Positions 1-11,468 of a stretch of DNA of 64,000 nt are shown here, piece by piece. Numbering within the stretch: position 1 is the first letter of the stretch; every line of letters begins with the position of its first letter. This DNA is from Bisporella sp. PMI_857 (taxonomy: Eukaryota; Ascomycota; Leotiomycetes; Helotiales; Helotiaceae), in NCBI GenBank assembly GCA_021307315.1, contig JAJSPD010000025.1, forward strand, positions 496,001 to 560,000. Reading direction: 5' to 3'. The position numbers and the translations under genes are program-made. Under the pieces are notes generated by a model. That model ran no database searches, was not told where the DNA came from, and saw only the letters and a list, made by a program, of their open reading frames with translations.

Positions 1-1452
1 TCGCTCATATGAACTGCTCCATCAAAGCCTGTCAAAAATCAGCATTGGTGGCCTATTATCATGGAGATGACTTGTAGCTTACCAAGGAAGCAAAAGGTGA
101 CGGTCAACAAACCCAGACACCAAGCGATGCCATCATTTTTCCAGCCACCTTCATTTAATATTTCAGTGAAGACAAATTCCGGCGTGCTACGTGGCGACAA
201 AAGTACAAGTGGGACGACTAGTATTACGAAGAAGGCAATGTGAAATATACCTCCGATCACCTGAAGTGCAGGAAGAATCCGGATACCGTATACATTAATG
301 GCGAAGTTGAAGAGCAGTGCTGCCCACATCAAAAGTGTCCCATGCCACCGTTTCGCATCGTAATCGGGGTAGTTGAGGACGACAAGCCCTTGAACTTGGG
401 TTGCAATCTGGAAAAATATGCTGCTAACAGCTGCTTGCCATGCGAACACAGTCACCCACCCTTTGTCGCCATGAGGTCAACAATAGTTCCTTGGAGCTGG
501 GGGCTATCTGTCTTACCTTGCATCCAAGTGAGAAAGACTCTGATTGATGGTGGCGCGAATAGAGCCGTCCAATGATATCTAGAAAATGATTAGCCATTGT
601 TTCTCTGCTTGATCTGTAAGTATAATTCCTCAAACTACCAAAACTTCTAGTAGCGCTTCTGCGACACATGTCGTGGATATATCTAAGGAATACTGAATAG
701 TCTAATGCGAAGAACTATGCTCAACATGTTAAAGCTTCTAGCACATTAGTACCGGAAAGTAAGGAAACAATCTCGGCGTGCATTGATTTTGGTGTCAATG
801 ATGGACCTCTTTCCTATATCCTTAGACTGGACCCTACACGAAACCATTCAATTCATTTGAACAGAAGCCCTAACACGATGAGCATAGTCTTCGAATCGGC
901 TTTCTAATGGACCCAGAGGCACTTCTTCTTGGGAAGGATTGAGATAAGGAATAGTCCTGTCATACTGTGCGCCAGCAATGGGACATATCGACGCCATTTC
1001 TGCCAGTGATAACGCGAAAGACCCAGTGCCGATAATAGAGAATAGCATTCCCCAGACTAGAGAAGCTGGACCGCCGTTCAGCAAACCCGCAGAGAAACCA
1101 CTAAAGTATTACTTGTTAGTTTGTCGTTACAATCTTTGGTGTAGACAAATATTCACCCAGCCACTGCTTCCCAAGATGCAAGCAATGTGATAGAAAGCGC
1201 AAGGATGGACAGGGAGCCAAAATTTCTCTGTAAGTTGAGGAGTCAGCTTTGAGTATGTCGTTTTTGATGGCTTCCATGAGCAGCTCTGATGCTCACATTC
1301 ATTTCTACTGGTCGTCCGATTCTATTTAGCACGGCGGCATCGTTCCCTTCAACGTCAGATCTGGAGCGACTTGTTCTTAGTGATGGTGCTTCCCGAGACG
1401 ACTTGAGCGACATGGCGCTCAATTCAATGCTGTCTGGCGTCATCGAGCTCAT
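1..1452 (-). CDS. APC-superfamily amino acid/choline/GABA-type permease (5' part, cut by window start)
   Basis: Plasma-membrane transporter of the amino acid-polyamine-choline superfamily, close to fungal choline (HNM1-like), GABA and amino-acid permeases; the substrate cannot be told. Six exons join in frame: 1452-1297, 1227-1157, 1100-966, 578-517, 460-83 and 28-1. The protein starts with a polar cytosolic tail (MSSMTPDSIE). Family blocks follow: LLNGGPASLVWG, LAEMASICPIAGAQYHWTAL, then WVTVFAWQAAVSS, GLVVLNYP, KRWHGTLLMW, PRSTPEFVFTEILNEGGW and FDGAVHMSE at the window edge. The ATG at 1452 is the first in frame; the frame is open to 1464 but only from a TTG. The intron at 965-579 is 387 bp, several times longer than the others. 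The C-terminal half lies outside the window. Family call is firm; substrate is open. Confidence 0.9.
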
Positions 1453-2593
1453 TTTGAGCTCCAAGAAGACTTATGATGAACAAGACAGTGGCGCTGACAA
1501 CGACAATGAAAGAGTTTCGTGCCAAATTACGTTTTCAGATCATGACATGTCCGCCATATCCAGCTTCAAACATGTCATATTGCTTGTTACGGGTTCTGAA
1601 GTAGTGGCACGAAAATCCCAGACACAAGATAAGAGCATCATCCCTCCAACCACGCCAACGCCGATCCTTGTGGCATTATAAGTGTAGCTGTGTGGCGGGT
1701 ATCATGTCTGTTCATTAAAAGGTTGTTGTGGCTGGCATCATGGGGGTCTATTGGTAACGTTGAGGTTACATGTATCCCCACTGGCACGATGATACGGTGA
1801 GAGTCGTTGCAGCATGAAAGCTGATGCCCACTTCCCACGACAGCTTTTGCTCTGCTAAACCAACCAGTCGGAATCTGCGGCAGAAAGGGATTCGAAGACA
1901 GGATCGTTTCCAACCTTGTTAAGGACCTTCCAAGTTCGTAAGCCGAAGCAAACGTGCTCTTGAGCTTCGTTGCGAGACAAGAGTGGTGTAAATTTTGCTC
2001 TCTGAGTAGGGACCACTCACTAAATTAGAGTGCGGGTATAGTGGGCTGTTCCGCCTGTCATTTAACCTGATTCCAACGATCGCTATCGCTAAGCCTAGAA
2101 TTGCAGGGGTTGGACATCCCTGAAAACCCCAAATAAAACTGCGCACAGGCTGCACGGAGCACCTATCGCACCTGTCGAGCCTATCTAGCCTATCCGCTAT
2201 CATATGCTAAACCCGACATTGCACCATTGCCGGGAACTCCCCAGCACCTCCCACCTCTTTTAAGCAAAAAGCAGTCTTTTGAGGATATTCATAGGTCAAG
2301 GACAGTGCATCCTCAGTTCTCATTGGCATTAAGTACAACCAGCCCGCTGGATTCAGGGTCGTAGTACCTCCACGAACTATTGCAGGAGGTACCCAACATT
2401 ACATATAGAGGTCGCATGCCGCATGGGGTCTTCCAAAACTTTGCACAAGTACTTGCATTTTCAGTTGCACCGACCTATGCCGCCTCGGCGCTGACCGACA
2501 AGTTGTTCGGAATGAGTCGCACATGCCGTGGCACAGATAAGAGGTAGACGGGAGCGAATCCTCAGATCCAGCAGCAAAGTGCGAATAACGACG
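1453..2593. other. Divergent intergenic region, probable promoters
   Basis: Lies between the starts of the minus-strand permease and the plus-strand rhodopsin-like gene, so it should hold both promoters. Open frames here (for example 1638-1913 minus) show no recognisable domain and are treated as chance. No repeat or RNA gene was seen. Confidence 0.5.
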
Positions 2594-3945
2594 ATGAAAG
2601 TTATAGCTCCTGGAGCTGGAGAGCTCCCGCCGCTATTCGCAATAACGGAAAACGACCATGGGGGGTACGTCTGTGTTGTCGTTTACACTTTGCTCATCTT
2701 GATGATACTGCTCGTTGCGACAAGAGTTTTTACAAGATGGTATGTGGTAAAGTTCATCAGAGCCGATGATGTCTTCCTCATGGCTGCAGCGGTAAGCCAT
2801 CCATCTCCCAAAGTGTTAGCACATTTCGCTGACATGGATTTCCAGTGCTTAGCTTTCGTCCAAAGTGTCTTCGTGCAATTAGCTGTTAATAATGGCCTTG
2901 GGAAGAAGAGGAGTATTGTGTCAGACAGCGATTTTGATGTATTTCAAAAGGTATGGCCCACAGACTTAGCAAGAAGCCACACCTTTTAAGCTTTACTCTA
3001 GTACCAATATGCGGCCCAAGTCCTCCTTATGGCAACCATGACAAGTGCCAAAATATCACTATCCTTACTCATACAAAGTCTGCTATCTGAAGGTCGCAGT
3101 GTGCTTGTAGGGACTGGTTTGCTTGTTATCATTATATGCTGGGGAATCGCCTCTACATTTGCAGTAGCTTTTGGCTGTGCTTTGCCAGAACCTTGGGACA
3201 CAACAGGCCGATGTGTCAATTTGGTAAAGGTGCTCTCGAACCTAGATGAGCATTCACTGACAAGATTAGCCTGTCCTTCGCGATGCCATAGCGGCATTCA
3301 ACATTATAACAGATGCAGCACTGATTGTACTTCCATGTATTCTTTTCTGGAATGTACATGACAGGATGAGAAGATCCAGAGTCGTCGCTCTATTTTCATC
3401 AAGAATTATGTGCGTCCTTTCTATACATGTACTTCCAACAATGCTGACAAGTAGGCAGTGTCTGTATTGTTACTGGGCTCCAGTTACGGTATTTCACAAG
3501 GTACATGAGGTCTCCAGACCCCACATGTAAGTCACTAAACTATTTAGAAACAACTCTATTCTAATGTTGTAAAGGGACAAGCATGGATTCGAGCATTCTA
3601 GATCAATTTATGATGAATTTAAGCATTATTTGCACCGCTATCCCATCTCTCGGGCGACTCATTGTTGAACTTCAACCCGAGGTCAATGCCTTCGCAATCA
3701 CGGAACGACATGGCCTGAGAAGTAGCGACAAATATGCTGTATCCTCGTTCGGGCATCGATTCCCTGCCGAATACATCCGAGGCAATAGATTGGGTGTTCG
3801 TACATCAATCCATGGTCGCACAAGGTATCCAAGTGATGCTGAAAGCACAATCGGCCTGAGAGAAGATGGGCTAAAGCAGAATGCTAATACTATCAAGCAA
3901 ACTGTGGGATATGAGGTTAGATATCTAGCAGCGGCTACGACTTGA
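2594..3945 (+). CDS. Fungal rhodopsin-domain (Pth11/SAT4-like) integral membrane protein
   Basis: A seven-helix membrane protein of the fungal 'rhodopsin' family, which includes Pth11-like receptor candidates; ligand unknown. Six exons: 2594-2791, 2846-2950, 3002-3223, 3270-3409, 3459-3526 and 3575-3945, giving 367 residues. Visible family features are an early helix (VVVYTLLILMILLVATRVF) followed by FIRADDVFLMAAA, a KYQYAAQVLLMATMTSAKIS block, the Cys-bearing GCALPEPWDTTGRCVN loop, FNIITDAALIVLPCILFW, IIVCIVTGLQLRYFT and DPTWTSMDSSILDQFMMNLS before the last helix. The acceptor at 3457-3458 and the GTAAGT donor at 3527 were preferred over alternatives because only they keep these blocks in frame. 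The cytosolic tail is polar and short. No CFEM domain is present, so it is not a full Pth11. Family confident, function not. Confidence 0.85.
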
Positions 3946-5489
3946 ATGAAGATACGATAGAAATATCAACTTTGGGGCTTTCTTCACTTATCGAAGCACC
4001 CATATATTGGCTTAGCGAAGGCAAAGAAAGTACATAAGCCTGAGAGAGGTTCACATGATGAACACGATTGCACACGGACTTTTGTCGCCATAAATTTATT
4101 ATCTACTCTGATGAAGGTACGTGTCACGCCACCCCACCAAAACTTGCTTGCTTTATTAAACCCCCACACGAATTTCACCTACCCACACCCAAACATATGG
4201 ATCCCAAAAATAACCGTGGTCCAGCAGATTTCTTTCAGCTGTGCTATCGGATGGCTGAGGCATAATCTTAAAAACGATAGTCAGTGCAGAAGCGGCGTAG
4301 CACGAACCAGCACATTTTTTTACGGGACTTGAAGTTCCGTGTTGCACCCCATAGCTCAGGCAGAATTCCGTGGCTGTTTTCGTCATTCTTGCGAAAATGT
4401 CGGTTAGATAAGCCGAGGCATGCAACAAGAGAATTGAAAAGTGAGATAGTTTCTGCTTAGACAGAATGTTAGATGGGAATGCACTCGATTTTCGTGCCTT
4501 ACCCGATATTAATTGGGATATTGCGGATTTTTCAACATCGCTGCGTTCTATAAGAGCCAAGACATTGTCACAGAACGTCACCTATGATATCACGAAGCTT
4601 GATCCCTAATCATGGTAGAGATGTTAAATCCAGAGACTTTGCTATCTAGAATGGAGGTTGTCTCTGGCTTGACATCAATCCTGATCATTGTGGTAAACAA
4701 AATGGTAGTCATAACACAACAGTTGAAAACATCTATCACTCAAAAGCTCAATCTCAACATCATTCAAGCATTTTCAAATCTTAAGCATGATTCCTATTAT
4801 TTTGCGCCGTGATTCTCTCTGACGTAGCTCCTTTCTTACTGTTTGAAAACAGCATACATAAGCCACAACGACAGTCTATTCGGACTGCATATACTCACCA
4901 CTCATGTAACCTGTCTCTTCTAAATGTCTTATTTTGAGGGCACTTTATCAAAGAGTCATTTCTTCCAGGGTTTGTTCGTGCGAGAAAATCAACCTTCTAA
5001 TCGGTCATCTTTCCACTTCGACGATGGCGTCTAGAAACTCTAGTTTCGTTTTGGCAACTTGATTGTTAATTCGCAAGTGACTTCTCCAGACTCTCAGCCA
5101 CAAGTTGAATAAATATCTCTGCTGCCTCCCCATCAGCAACGTTCAACATTGGATATTATTTGGACTTGGATGGCCTACCACCCAAGTGCCCTCAGAAGAA
5201 CCATGAGACAGGCTAGGCTTGAGTAAGGTAAACAGTGACTATATTTAAAATGAAACACAGAACTCTTCACCAAAATTGTCGCAACCGAGGCATGGCTTTA
5301 ACAGATCACTATTAGAATGTCGATAAAACTCGCACAGCTAAACAGGAATGTATCTTCAACTTCCTTGGTTCAATTCAGGTTCTGTGGGATTGTACTACAA
5401 AATAAAGGTTAATTTGAGTTACGCACGCACTCCGTAACGCAAATAATGAGTCTCGATTGTCCTTTGGTTCAAATTCCTAGCCTACAACC
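3946..5489. other. AT-rich gene-poor stretch
   Basis: No gene can be supported. An open frame on the minus strand (4156-4581, 141 codons from a non-ATG start) and one on the plus strand (4612-4812) show no family I recognise. They could be remnants of decayed genes or a mobile element. The right end is the 3' flank of the reductase pseudogene. Confidence 0.4.
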
Positions 5490-6522
5490 TCTCCTTTAAG
5501 CTCGAGATGCTATCGCACTACACTCTTTACTTGCTCCTCATAGCCCAAGAACTTAAAGCCGAAGACCTTCTCAGTCCTGGTGGCATCAAACTTTGTTCTC
5601 TTCGTCTTTTCGATCCCAGTATTTGGCAAATTCACCTCTTGACAGCCTTAGGGAAGCTGCGATTGACAATATCAATTGCATCCTCCTAAACCGTGCCTCT
5701 TTCTCCATCCAAAACTCCTAGGAAACTCTGGTTTCCCTCAATTTTCGGGACCAAAGCTTCAACATGCAGCTTCGCAACATCACCTACGCGAACACTAGAA
5801 CCAAGCACAGCTCTCCATCTTGAGTCGCGACCGAGAACTTGAGCAAAAGTAGCAGAAACGGTCCCGCTATTGATCTTGTCTGCTTCGGTGATCATCTCGT
5901 TGTCACCGACCACGAAGGATGGCAAGATATTTATAACACCCCATTCCGGGTGCTTCTCCGTAACGAACTCCTTTGTGGCCAATAGTGCAGCGACTTTGCT
6001 CGCGGCATAAGCTTCGAAAGCACTTTGATATGGCCCAGCTGGAAAGGGGATATGGTAGGTATCGTCGAACACGGTATCGGATTCCTTAGCTATAAAATCT
6101 TCCCAGGGAGTGATGGCCAATACAGAGGAAGTGGTGATATCCGTTTCATCCCTTCGGTCTTGTACGCCGCTGAGAGGATTGCAGTAGTGCCTCTGACCGC
6201 AGGCTGGATGAGATGAGTTTCAAACTCGCCGGGCGTGAAGCCTCCTTCTTTCATAACCGGAGACGCAATATGTAGGATTTATTTTACACCTTTGACTGCC
6301 TGGTCATATGCGTTATCTGCTAGAATATCGAGGACAATAGCAAATGAGATGTTGGCCCGGCTGCGACAAGAGACTTTACAGTAGGAGTTGCGAGTACTTC
6401 TGAAGCTTTTCCTTGAGAGCGAACTGCTGCTCGAACAGCATATCCTGCTATGAGGTAAGCTGGATCGTTTTGATGCCGATGAACACAGTGCCACCAGTGA
6501 TAAGTATGAGATCGCCTGCCAT
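5490..6522 (-). pseudogene. Broken GRE2-like NAD(P)-dependent extended SDR (aldehyde/ketone reductase)
   Basis: Remnant of a GRE2/dihydroflavonol-reductase-like extended short-chain dehydrogenase. Reading minus from the ATG at 6522, family blocks occur in the right order but in shifting frames: MAGDLILITGGTVFIG (the third Gly of the usual nucleotide-binding GGTGFIG has become Val), AGYAVRAAVRSQGKASEVLA, SFAIVLDILADNAYDQAVKG, then an in-frame TAA where a Tyr codon is expected, ILHIASPVMKEGGFTPGEFE, a one-base loss before TTSSVLAITPWEDF, and AYAASKVAALLA (the catalytic YxxxK, in frame 6120-5686). Further stops follow: TAG after GVLDGERGTV, TGA after SFPKAVKR, a frame change to the KTKRTKFDATRTEKVFGF block, and a last TAG. 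At least four stops and three frameshifts, so no functional enzyme can be made. Confidence 0.85.
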
Positions 6523-8473
6523 TATTGCGAGAAGTTTAAAATTTGTAAAACTTTAAATATGAGTCGGTATCCGTGCAAAGATGGTTTGATATGACTATTT
6601 GGTTTGTATTCGCCTTGAGAAATCGGATGTACTGTTTGGTGATCTGTTGAATAGCTTCGACGGCTGGTTTCTAACAAACTGTATTCTTTTTTCCTCAACC
6701 AATCCTACAAGCAAAGAGGCTACCTGTTAGATCTCAACTATTCATTGTTTACTGATCAAATATCCAGGCCTTCGGATGGGAGGTCAATATCGAGAAGCAA
6801 TTTTTTGATTAGTAGGCCCTTTTTTGTCGGATTTATACCATGGTAGCCTTGCTCTTCTTACAATTCAACTAAAGTTTGAAAACATACCCGGTCATCATAC
6901 ATAAATAGGGAGGCTTGAATATCAAGAGTTGCTTCAAATTTACCTAGAGCCAGAAAATGTACAATATCTTGTTGAAAACATAAGTCCGGCACCTGAGAAT
7001 AGATACAAGGCTTGGCTGAAGTTAGCCTTGACTAGTCGTTCGGGAACATCTCAGAGCCAATCAATAGTTGGTTTCTAGATGATACGAGGTTAAAGAATAT
7101 TGGAGTAACCAGTGCAATGGAATGTATCTCAATACCGCTCTGGCAACTCACGTTTAAGATTGGTCAGCGCCACTTAGAGGGATGTCCATATCCAATTCAT
7201 TCAAAAGCCATGTACTATCCTTCCATAAACGCAGCGAGGATGAGCCTTCTCTCACTAATCGCCCTCACAAATTTAGAAGGTATTGAAATTTTTTAGGAGA
7301 GAGCTCTAAATTTATCGCTGGGATCCGGAATAGCAGGATCTCCGGCCACAAAACAAGAGCCCGATCTTAGCACAAACTGGTAACATCTTGCCATAGTTAT
7401 CACGTGTGTGGCTCCGTTAGTGTTCCAATTCGGGATTGGTAACACGTGACCCGTACCTTTCGCTTGGTTGGTGATTCTCTCGAGCTCAACCTTCTTTCCT
7501 TAGCTTAGAATTCTCGTAATAAGAGCCACTCAACCAGTCTACTCGACGCCTGATTTGGATTCGTGACACGCCCAAAAGTTTTAAAATCAGGTTTTTTGCT
7601 ACAACAACGTCCTTTAATCACAATTTGAAGCTTACCTACATAATTCTCAGACTTATTTGCATTAGGATCCTGATTTTCAGATCTCTTCAAGCGCTTTTAG
7701 AGTTTTTGATTTTTGGGGCGTTCCTCTGCATAATCATGGGCGGTTGAGTAGGGAATGCTTCTAGTGGAATACGATAGAGGGGGAAAACTAATAGCCCATG
7801 CCAAATATCGGCTCCTTAATTCTCAGCCGTAGAGCCATTGCCAGAAATAAATAACCCAACACAGCAAGCAATCCAAGAGCAAGCCGAAGCACAACTGCAG
7901 CTTGAACGACCACAACTGTTTCATGAATTATATTTATATAAGTTTCTCCTGTACCTGAGAGTTCATGACTGTTTCTGAACATCATGTACCGATCTCATTG
8001 CATACAGCATTTTCGCGTCCTCAGAAACCAAGGAAGATACCGTACGAGGTGCCACAGTCCGTATTGATCGGCATCTAGTCTCGAGACTGACGGTAGTTGA
8101 GATCATGGGACAAAAGAGCTCGAAAAAACCCGGATATTTAGAGGGCAAGCTATCCCCCAAGTCCAGCATATGCTATATGAATGGCTCGTAATGGAGCAGG
8201 AACGCCAAGTTTGAGGCTTGATCTCAGTGACACAAAAGCTCGTGTTGGCAGCCCTCATTCTCTTATACCGAACGCCAACGTGCTCTGGTGTGGTGGGAGG
8301 ATGCATTCGTTGCCAAAGACTGCAGAAGCTGAGATTTTCAGGGTTATAAATTCAGGAAAGGGTTATCAAGTCCCCAGACCTCATTCTAACCACGGACACT
8401 GTCTTGATCTATGGACATCTAGGTGAACTTTCTCAGAAACCTCATCTATAATCTGACACGCCTCTCAAATACC
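6523..8473. other. Gene-poor stretch with weak minus-strand frames
   Basis: Mostly AT-rich. Two CACGTG E-boxes lie 42 bp apart at 7401-7406 and 7443-7448. Overlapping minus-strand frames between 8306 and 7788 hint at a small gene or remnant: the last (7985-7788) would encode one hydrophobic helix (VVVVQAAVVLRLALGLLAVL) near its end. I could not join the frames through convincing splice sites and recognise no family. The right end should hold the promoter of the PhiA-like gene. Confidence 0.3.
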
Positions 8474-9224
8474 ATGCACTTTCCAAACTTCCTTGTAATC
8501 CTCCTCCTTCCCCTCGCTCTAGCCGCCAAGCCCACACCGGTCCGTCCCTTCATAGCCGCCGCCTTCCAATCCCCTTATCCCTCCGGCTCGCCTGGTTCCC
8601 TAAGCGGCGTGCCCGTCACCGCGTCCGGTGGGAAGTTCTATCTCAATCCTGATACGTCAGGACCCAAAGTCACTTCCTCAAACGGCACGCAGACGGTATT
8701 TTGGGTTGATCTCTACGGACAGGCATGGCTTGTACGTTTCCATTCGCCCACGAACAACGGGTATGATATCTGATGGGAATGCAGAACTCGAAGCACCCGC
8801 AGCAGGTATATCTAGATACGCAAACCGGCGACCTGTCCTACCTCTCTCCGGTTTCGAGACAAGCATCAAGCTTCTCTCCCGGAGCCGTCGTTGCCAATTT
8901 CCTGCATCTTGGCGAAGGCACGGTCGTCGACGTGCCTATTCCTGGCGCTCCCGGGTTCTATAATGGCGGGCCAGGTACCGTTATTTCTTCTATTTTATAG
9001 CCTGTAAAGCTTGCTGGCTGGCATACAAGCTGATACTTAACCAAGGCGAGTTCCAATGGCAAGGATCCCGGAATGACTATTGGTTCGCATGTCCCCGAGC
9101 TGGAAAGGGATATCAGGTCTTGAAGAATGTCGGCGGCAAGGAGGACTGGAATAAATGCACAGTGGTGCAGTTGATTGCCTTGGACGATAAGGACACCAGT
9201 CCTGCTGCTAGCGCATATCTTTGA
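8474..9224 (+). CDS. Secreted PhiA-like cell-wall protein
   Basis: Small secreted protein resembling PhiA, a cell-wall protein needed for phialide and conidium development in Aspergillus. Exons 8474-8731, 8785-8974 and 9046-9224 give 208 residues. The start at 8474 is chosen because a clear signal peptide follows at once (MHFPNFLVILLLPLALAA, cleavage after AlaAla); an upstream ATG at 8423 would add 17 polar residues in front of it. Like PhiA it has an early 'ASGGKFYL' stretch, a middle segment reading through Gly/Ser-rich turns, and a C-terminal WFACPRAGKGYQV...CTVV region corresponding to the family's ACP...C pair of cysteines. No catalytic motif is visible, so a structural role in the wall or matrix is likely. 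The family link is by pattern, not by strong identity. Confidence 0.7.
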
Positions 9225-10087
9225 ATCCCAAGAAAGAGAAGGAGAGATTGTGACTAAGACAAGAATGTCGGCCCGATTCTTATGAATTCTATAGGATGTT
9301 CGTGCTTCATAAAATAATTTTCTCTTGCTTCTCGTTCTATTCGTGACTTTGTTTTCATCTCGAATCAAAAAAGGGGTGTTAGAAGTTTTCTTTACAGATT
9401 CCAACTCAGTGCATGGCTACCTGGCCAGTTTCCGGCCGGTTTTTCGAAGCCAAAATCTTCCCTCAGCAGGCCCAGCCCCTCCCACAGTCCATTCTCCCAC
9501 CCATATGTCCTCGGGGAATCCGCCAGGAGCCACCTCCTGCAGAACGGACACCTGACCCTCTGTCCTCTCCTGACACTCCACTCATGCCTTTTGAAATACC
9601 ATCGTATACGCTTGCGCCAGGAAATCCAGTCAAAGACGCTTTCGCAAAAAAGGATACGTGAGCCGCCGCAGTCGCAAGGTGGCGGGCAGGTGAGATCCCA
9701 CATGCTCTGAGAGTTCTTGTCTAGCTTACTGGGGGAAGCGATGGGTGGATCTGCTGGCTCGAGCATGAGGATTAAGAGGGAGGACATAGGTTTTATATGT
9801 ATTGTAGTATTAAGATGCGTTCGGCATGACTGTTTCGAAGAGAGTCATGGTTTTGGATTATGACGAGGAAAGATATGGCTGTGATTCAGTACTCAAATAG
9901 GTAGATACAATAAAGTGACTGAATAAAATAGCCGTGGCATGGTCAACGTCGTCGAAAGGGCAAGGCTTCAACATAGCCATCCAGTCAAAACATCCGAGGT
10001 CGAACTTTCTCAAACGCACTCCGTTCCAAACGCCACTATTCAGAACCATTATGAACGTACAAAGAACACCCGTCTTACGTAGAAACA
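9225..10087. other. Convergent intergenic region
   Basis: Lies between the 3' ends of the PhiA-like and methyltransferase genes. GC-richer frames at 9413-9661 (plus) and 9392-9787 (minus) overlap each other. The minus frame contains Cys pairs (VRCPFCRRW) but no complete zinc-binding pattern; neither has a recognisable domain or a convincing exon structure. Confidence 0.35.
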
Positions 10088-11468
10088 TCACAATGATCTT
10101 TCGTCCATGGCCATCATCGTAGTCCTCGCACTTCCCACGTCCTCTCCTTCGAACGGTTTCCTTCCAACCAGTACCCTGATCTCGAACGTCATGCCCTTGG
10201 ACCTCTCTGGATCAGTAGCAATATCCCACATCGTCTGCCCCACTTTCTCCACTGTGTACTGAATCTCTTCTATATCCCAGCCTCTCTGCTCGCTCAAAAC
10301 CCTCAAACACAAGCTCTCGATGCCGTTCACAACCGCAATCAAGAAATGCTTGCCTACCCTTCGAACTTCCTCTTCATCTGGCCACACACCAACTGGGATG
10401 GCATATATCGAACACTTCACATCCGTAAATCCCAGGTCGGTAAGGTATGACGGGGCAAGATGCTCGATACTCCTGGGCCGTCCCGCCATCCGGCTCCCTT
10501 CCTGCACCTCCTTCATGAACCGTGTCTCATGTTCGCTCAGGTACTCCAGGGTTTGTTTATGGTCATCAAAATCCAGAACTTCGATCCAGCCACCTGGTTT
10601 GAGATGCTCGTAGGCCTGATTATAGACGTATTTCCAGTCCTTGAAAGCTCCTTTCATGTAGCGCAGATGGATGAGATCGAAAGAGTCGAGAGGGAATGTC
10701 CATCCTCCTTCTTCTTCGGCATCATCGATTTCGAAAAAGACGTTGAGTGGCGTGGCATCTGGTTGTATTTTGGCTACGTCTGTGCCGATAATCTCTGCGT
10801 TGGGATATTCCTCGGCCATTTCCATGGCCCACTCACCGGTTCTATAAGGTATTAGTCTATTTTCTATTTTTCCTGACTCCTGTCATCGTTCTGGTGGGAG
10901 GCACTGAGTTGGGAGGTTGTTTCTCAAAGAACTACGTCCAATAAAAGAAATACAGACGATACAGAGAGCCTCTTGTTGCCAAAGGGATGTGGTATTAAGG
11001 AGGCTTACCCTGTTCCTATGTCTAAAATTTTCGTAGGATTGCTGAGATCAATAGTTGTATATCGGTGATCAATAATTTCATAGAAGACGCTACTGAGCAT
11101 TAGAAGCCGTGCTTGCTCAAGCTCATCAATTGGCATGTAATATTCTTTGCAATATCGCCGACCGTGGATATCTATGTATACTACATCTGAATCATACAAA
11201 GACCGTATAGAGTTTCTAAGAGACTTAGTTGAGTTTATGGGTAGAATATCCTGACAACTTACAGAGTATCATCATCTCCTCGCCGCTGATGGTATATTGT
11301 CCTGGAAGTAGGATGCTTATGACGGCACCAACTGCTTTCATTGGTGTCTTCTAGTATCTCATCTTCCTGAGGACTATAACCGAACTCACTCGGAATATAC
11401 GGAACTCGTGCTGGAAAAGTGACTGATGTAGATCTAGTTCTACCTGGAAGAAGCTGTTCTTCCGCCAT
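10088..11468 (-). CDS. LaeA-like SAM-dependent methyltransferase
   Basis: Class I S-adenosylmethionine methyltransferase of the LaeA/UMTA type found in large numbers in moulds; LaeA itself is a nuclear regulator of secondary metabolism, but most relatives have unknown substrates. Exons 11468-11263, 11215-11009 and 10841-10088 give 388 residues. The SAM-binding motif I is split by the 167-bp second intron and reads ILDIGTGTGEWAMEMAE when spliced, followed by AEIIGTDVAKIQP (motif II acid). Further family features are the DSDVVYIDIHGRRYCKEYYM block before the fold, FDLIHLRYMKGAFKDW and LKPGGWIEVLD (motif III), and a C-terminal RVLVGRKP. The start at 11468 is the first ATG that leaves a polar, disordered N-terminus as usual in the family. 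No biosynthetic core gene lies nearby, so a cluster-specific role is not supported. Confidence 0.88.

Noticed and set aside
4156..4812. Open frames on both strands as small genes
   Set aside because: No family, no ATG start for the minus frame, no splice partners, AT-rich context.
5490..6522. Repeat-induced point mutation as the cause of the reductase decay
   Set aside because: Small deletions and non C-to-T changes are present, and a single-copy gene would not normally be a target; base statistics would be needed.
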